Origin: JBBDWJ01 sp040902925
GTDB lineage: Bacteria; Acidobacteriota; Terriglobia; Bryobacterales; UBA6623
Reading direction: 5' to 3'
Length of the DNA stretch: 6,818 nucleotides
NCBI GenBank assembly: GCA_040902925.1
Contig: JBBDWJ010000089.1
Span: 1 to 6,818 of the forward strand
In this document: positions 5,565 through 6,818 of the stretch, one piece after another
How the letters are laid out: the number at the start of each line of letters is the position of its first letter
How positions within the stretch are numbered: the first letter of the stretch is position 1
Program-made: the position numbers and the translations under genes
Notes under the pieces: generated by a model
The model's database searches: none
Seen by the model: only the letters and a program-made list of their open reading frames with translations
Told to the model about the DNA's origin: nothing

Positions 5565-6818
5565 ATGAAATACTGGCTGGGTCTCGACATCGGCACCGGC
5601 GGCTCCCGCGCATTGCTTGTTAACGCCGACGGCGGTGTGGCGGGCGGCGTGACGGCGCCTCACGACGACATCCACATGGAGCGGCCGCTGTGGGCCGAAC
5701 AGCATCCCGATGACTGGTGGGGGGCGGCGGCCGACGCCGTGCGGGCGGTTCTGGCCCAGGTGGGAGTCAGCGGCCAGGACATCGCCGGAGTGGGACTTTC
5801 CGGACAGATGCACGGCCTGGTGCTGCTCGACAGTCAGGGCACGGTCGTGCGCCCGGCGCTGATCTGGTGCGACCAGCGCAGTCAGGCGCAGGTGGATTGG
5901 ATCAACGAAACCGCCGGGCGCGACATGGTCCTCGAGCAGACGGCCAATCCGGTGCTGACCGGCTTCACCGCCCCGAAGCTGCTTTGGGTGCGCGATCACG
6001 ACCCCAAGAGCTATGAGCGAACCCGGCAGGTCCTGCTGCCGAAGGACTATGTCCGCTATCGGCTGACGGGTGAATACGCGGGTGATGTTTCTGATGCCTC
6101 GGGGACGGCGCTGTTCGACGTGGTCCGCCGGCGCTGGGCCGAGCCGTTGATCGAGCGGCTGGGCATCGACCGGTCGTGGCTGCCACGGGTCGTCGAGTCT
6201 TCGGAACTAACCGGAAAAATCACCGCCGAAGCGGCCGCCCGAACGGGCCTCCATGCCGGCACTCCGGTGGTTGGCGGAGCGGGCGACCAGGCCGCGAGCG
6301 CGGTCGGCAACGGGATTGTCGAGACCGGACTGGTGTCCTGCACGATCGGGACTTCGGGCGTTGTGTTCTCTCACCTCGATCAGGTGGCCTATGACCCCGG
6401 GGGCCGGGTGCATACTTTCTGTCATGCCGTGCCGGGGAAATGGCATGTCATGGGTGTCACGCAAGGCGCCGGGCTGAGCTTGCAGTGGTTCCGCAACCAA
6501 TTGGCCCCCGACGTCGTGAAAACGGCCGAAGAACGCGGTGTCGATGCCTACGAAATCCTGACCGCACAAGCGGCGCAGGCTCCTGCGGGCAGCGAGGGAC
6601 TTTACTGGCTGCCCTACCTGATGGGGGAGCGAACGCCACACCTCGATGCCGCGGCCCGTGGCGGCTGGGTGGGTCTCACCGCGAAGCACAGCCGGGCGCA
6701 CCTGGTCCGCTCGCTCATCGAAGGCGTTTCCTACAGCCTGAAAGACTGTCTCGAAATTATCGAGTCGCTGGGGTCCAAAGTGGCGGTGGTGCGAGCCTCG
6801 GGCGGCGGCGCGCGCAGC
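5565..6818 (+). CDS. xylB: Xylulokinase (FGGY family), 3'-partial
   Basis: An open frame of 418 codons without a stop runs off the right end; family members are about 480-500 residues, so roughly 65-80 are missing. It phosphorylates D-xylulose to xylulose-5-phosphate, feeding xylose into the pentose phosphate pathway. Landmarks in order match XylB: DIGTGGSR at 8-15 (ATP loop), SGQMHG at 79-84 (substrate binding), LTGFTAPKLLWV at 131-142, LLPKDYVRYRLTGE at 157-170, SDASGT at 176-181, GAGDQAA at 238-244 with the catalytic Asp at 241, IGTSGV at 261-266, HTFCHA at 283-288, GERTPH at 354-359 and GGGARS at 413-418 (second nucleotide-binding loop). These distinguish it from glycerol kinase and most other FGGY enzymes. 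The ATG at 5565 begins the conserved first strand directly. There is no good Shine-Dalgarno sequence, and the start is only 18 bases after the ROK stop, so translation may depend partly on ribosomes arriving from the upstream gene. Confidence 0.94.
   Translation, partial: MKYWLGLDIGTGGSRALLVNADGGVAGGVTAPHDDIHMERPLWAEQHPDDWWGAAADAVRAVLAQVGVSGQDIAGVGLSGQMHGLVLLDSQGTVVRPALIWCDQRSQAQVDWINETAGRDMVLEQTANPVLTGFTAPKLLWVRDHDPKSYERTRQVLLPKDYVRYRLTGEYAGDVSDASGTALFDVVRRRWAEPLIERLGIDRSWLPRVVESSELTGKITAEAAARTGLHAGTPVVGGAGDQAASAVGNGIVETGLVSCTIGTSGVVFSHLDQVAYDPGGRVHTFCHAVPGKWHVMGVTQGAGLSLQWFRNQLAPDVVKTAEERGVDAYEILTAQAAQAPAGSEGLYWLPYLMGERTPHLDAAARGGWVGLTAKHSRAHLVRSLIEGVSYSLKDCLEIIESLGSKVAVVRASGGGARS

Overview
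The window is GC-rich chromosomal DNA with every recognisable gene on the + strand. The gene types fit a soil-type Acidobacteriota bacterium (Solibacter/Bryobacter-like): a YhaM-type HD nuclease, a BlaI-type repressor, a large membrane HD-GYP signalling protein and a ROK kinase/xylulokinase pair. That placement is an inference from protein flavour and composition; no marker gene is present. I see no insertion sequence, phage gene, CRISPR array, rRNA or tRNA.

Layout: (1) 2-1015, the 3' part of a YhaM-family OB-fold/HD exonuclease gene that begins before the window. (2) 1059-1451, a complete BlaI/MecI-type winged-helix repressor with no adjacent BlaR1-type M56 peptidase. (3) 1452-1705, a spacer with an AT-rich second half that holds a weak promoter candidate, a short perfect dyad and potential leader RNA structure reaching the next start codon. 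(4) 1706-4183, a membrane protein with an intact HD-GYP c-di-GMP phosphodiesterase domain, then GAF, then a degenerate GGDEF domain (GEDQF). (5) 4184-4580, a 397-base gap with no credible protein gene but strong RNA-structure signals: a hairpin just after the stop codon, two mutually exclusive GC hairpins, a 15-pair interrupted stem, an adjoining terminator-like hairpin, and an extended -10 promoter before the next gene. (6) 4581-5546, a ROK-family sugar kinase (glucokinase type, GTG start). (7) 5565-6818, a xylulokinase gene that runs off the right end after 418 codons.

The last two genes are 18 bases apart and form a sugar-kinase operon, probably separate from the signalling gene upstream because a terminator-like hairpin and a promoter lie between them. 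Genes 1-3 have no obvious pathway link; the repressor could act on the HD-GYP promoter through the dyad, but this is speculative.

Most of the window is ordinary. The parts most worth following up are the structured intergenic RNA at 4335-4447, the domain order and dead GGDEF of the HD-GYP protein, and a clamp-binding-like peptide at the C-terminus of the YhaM homologue.
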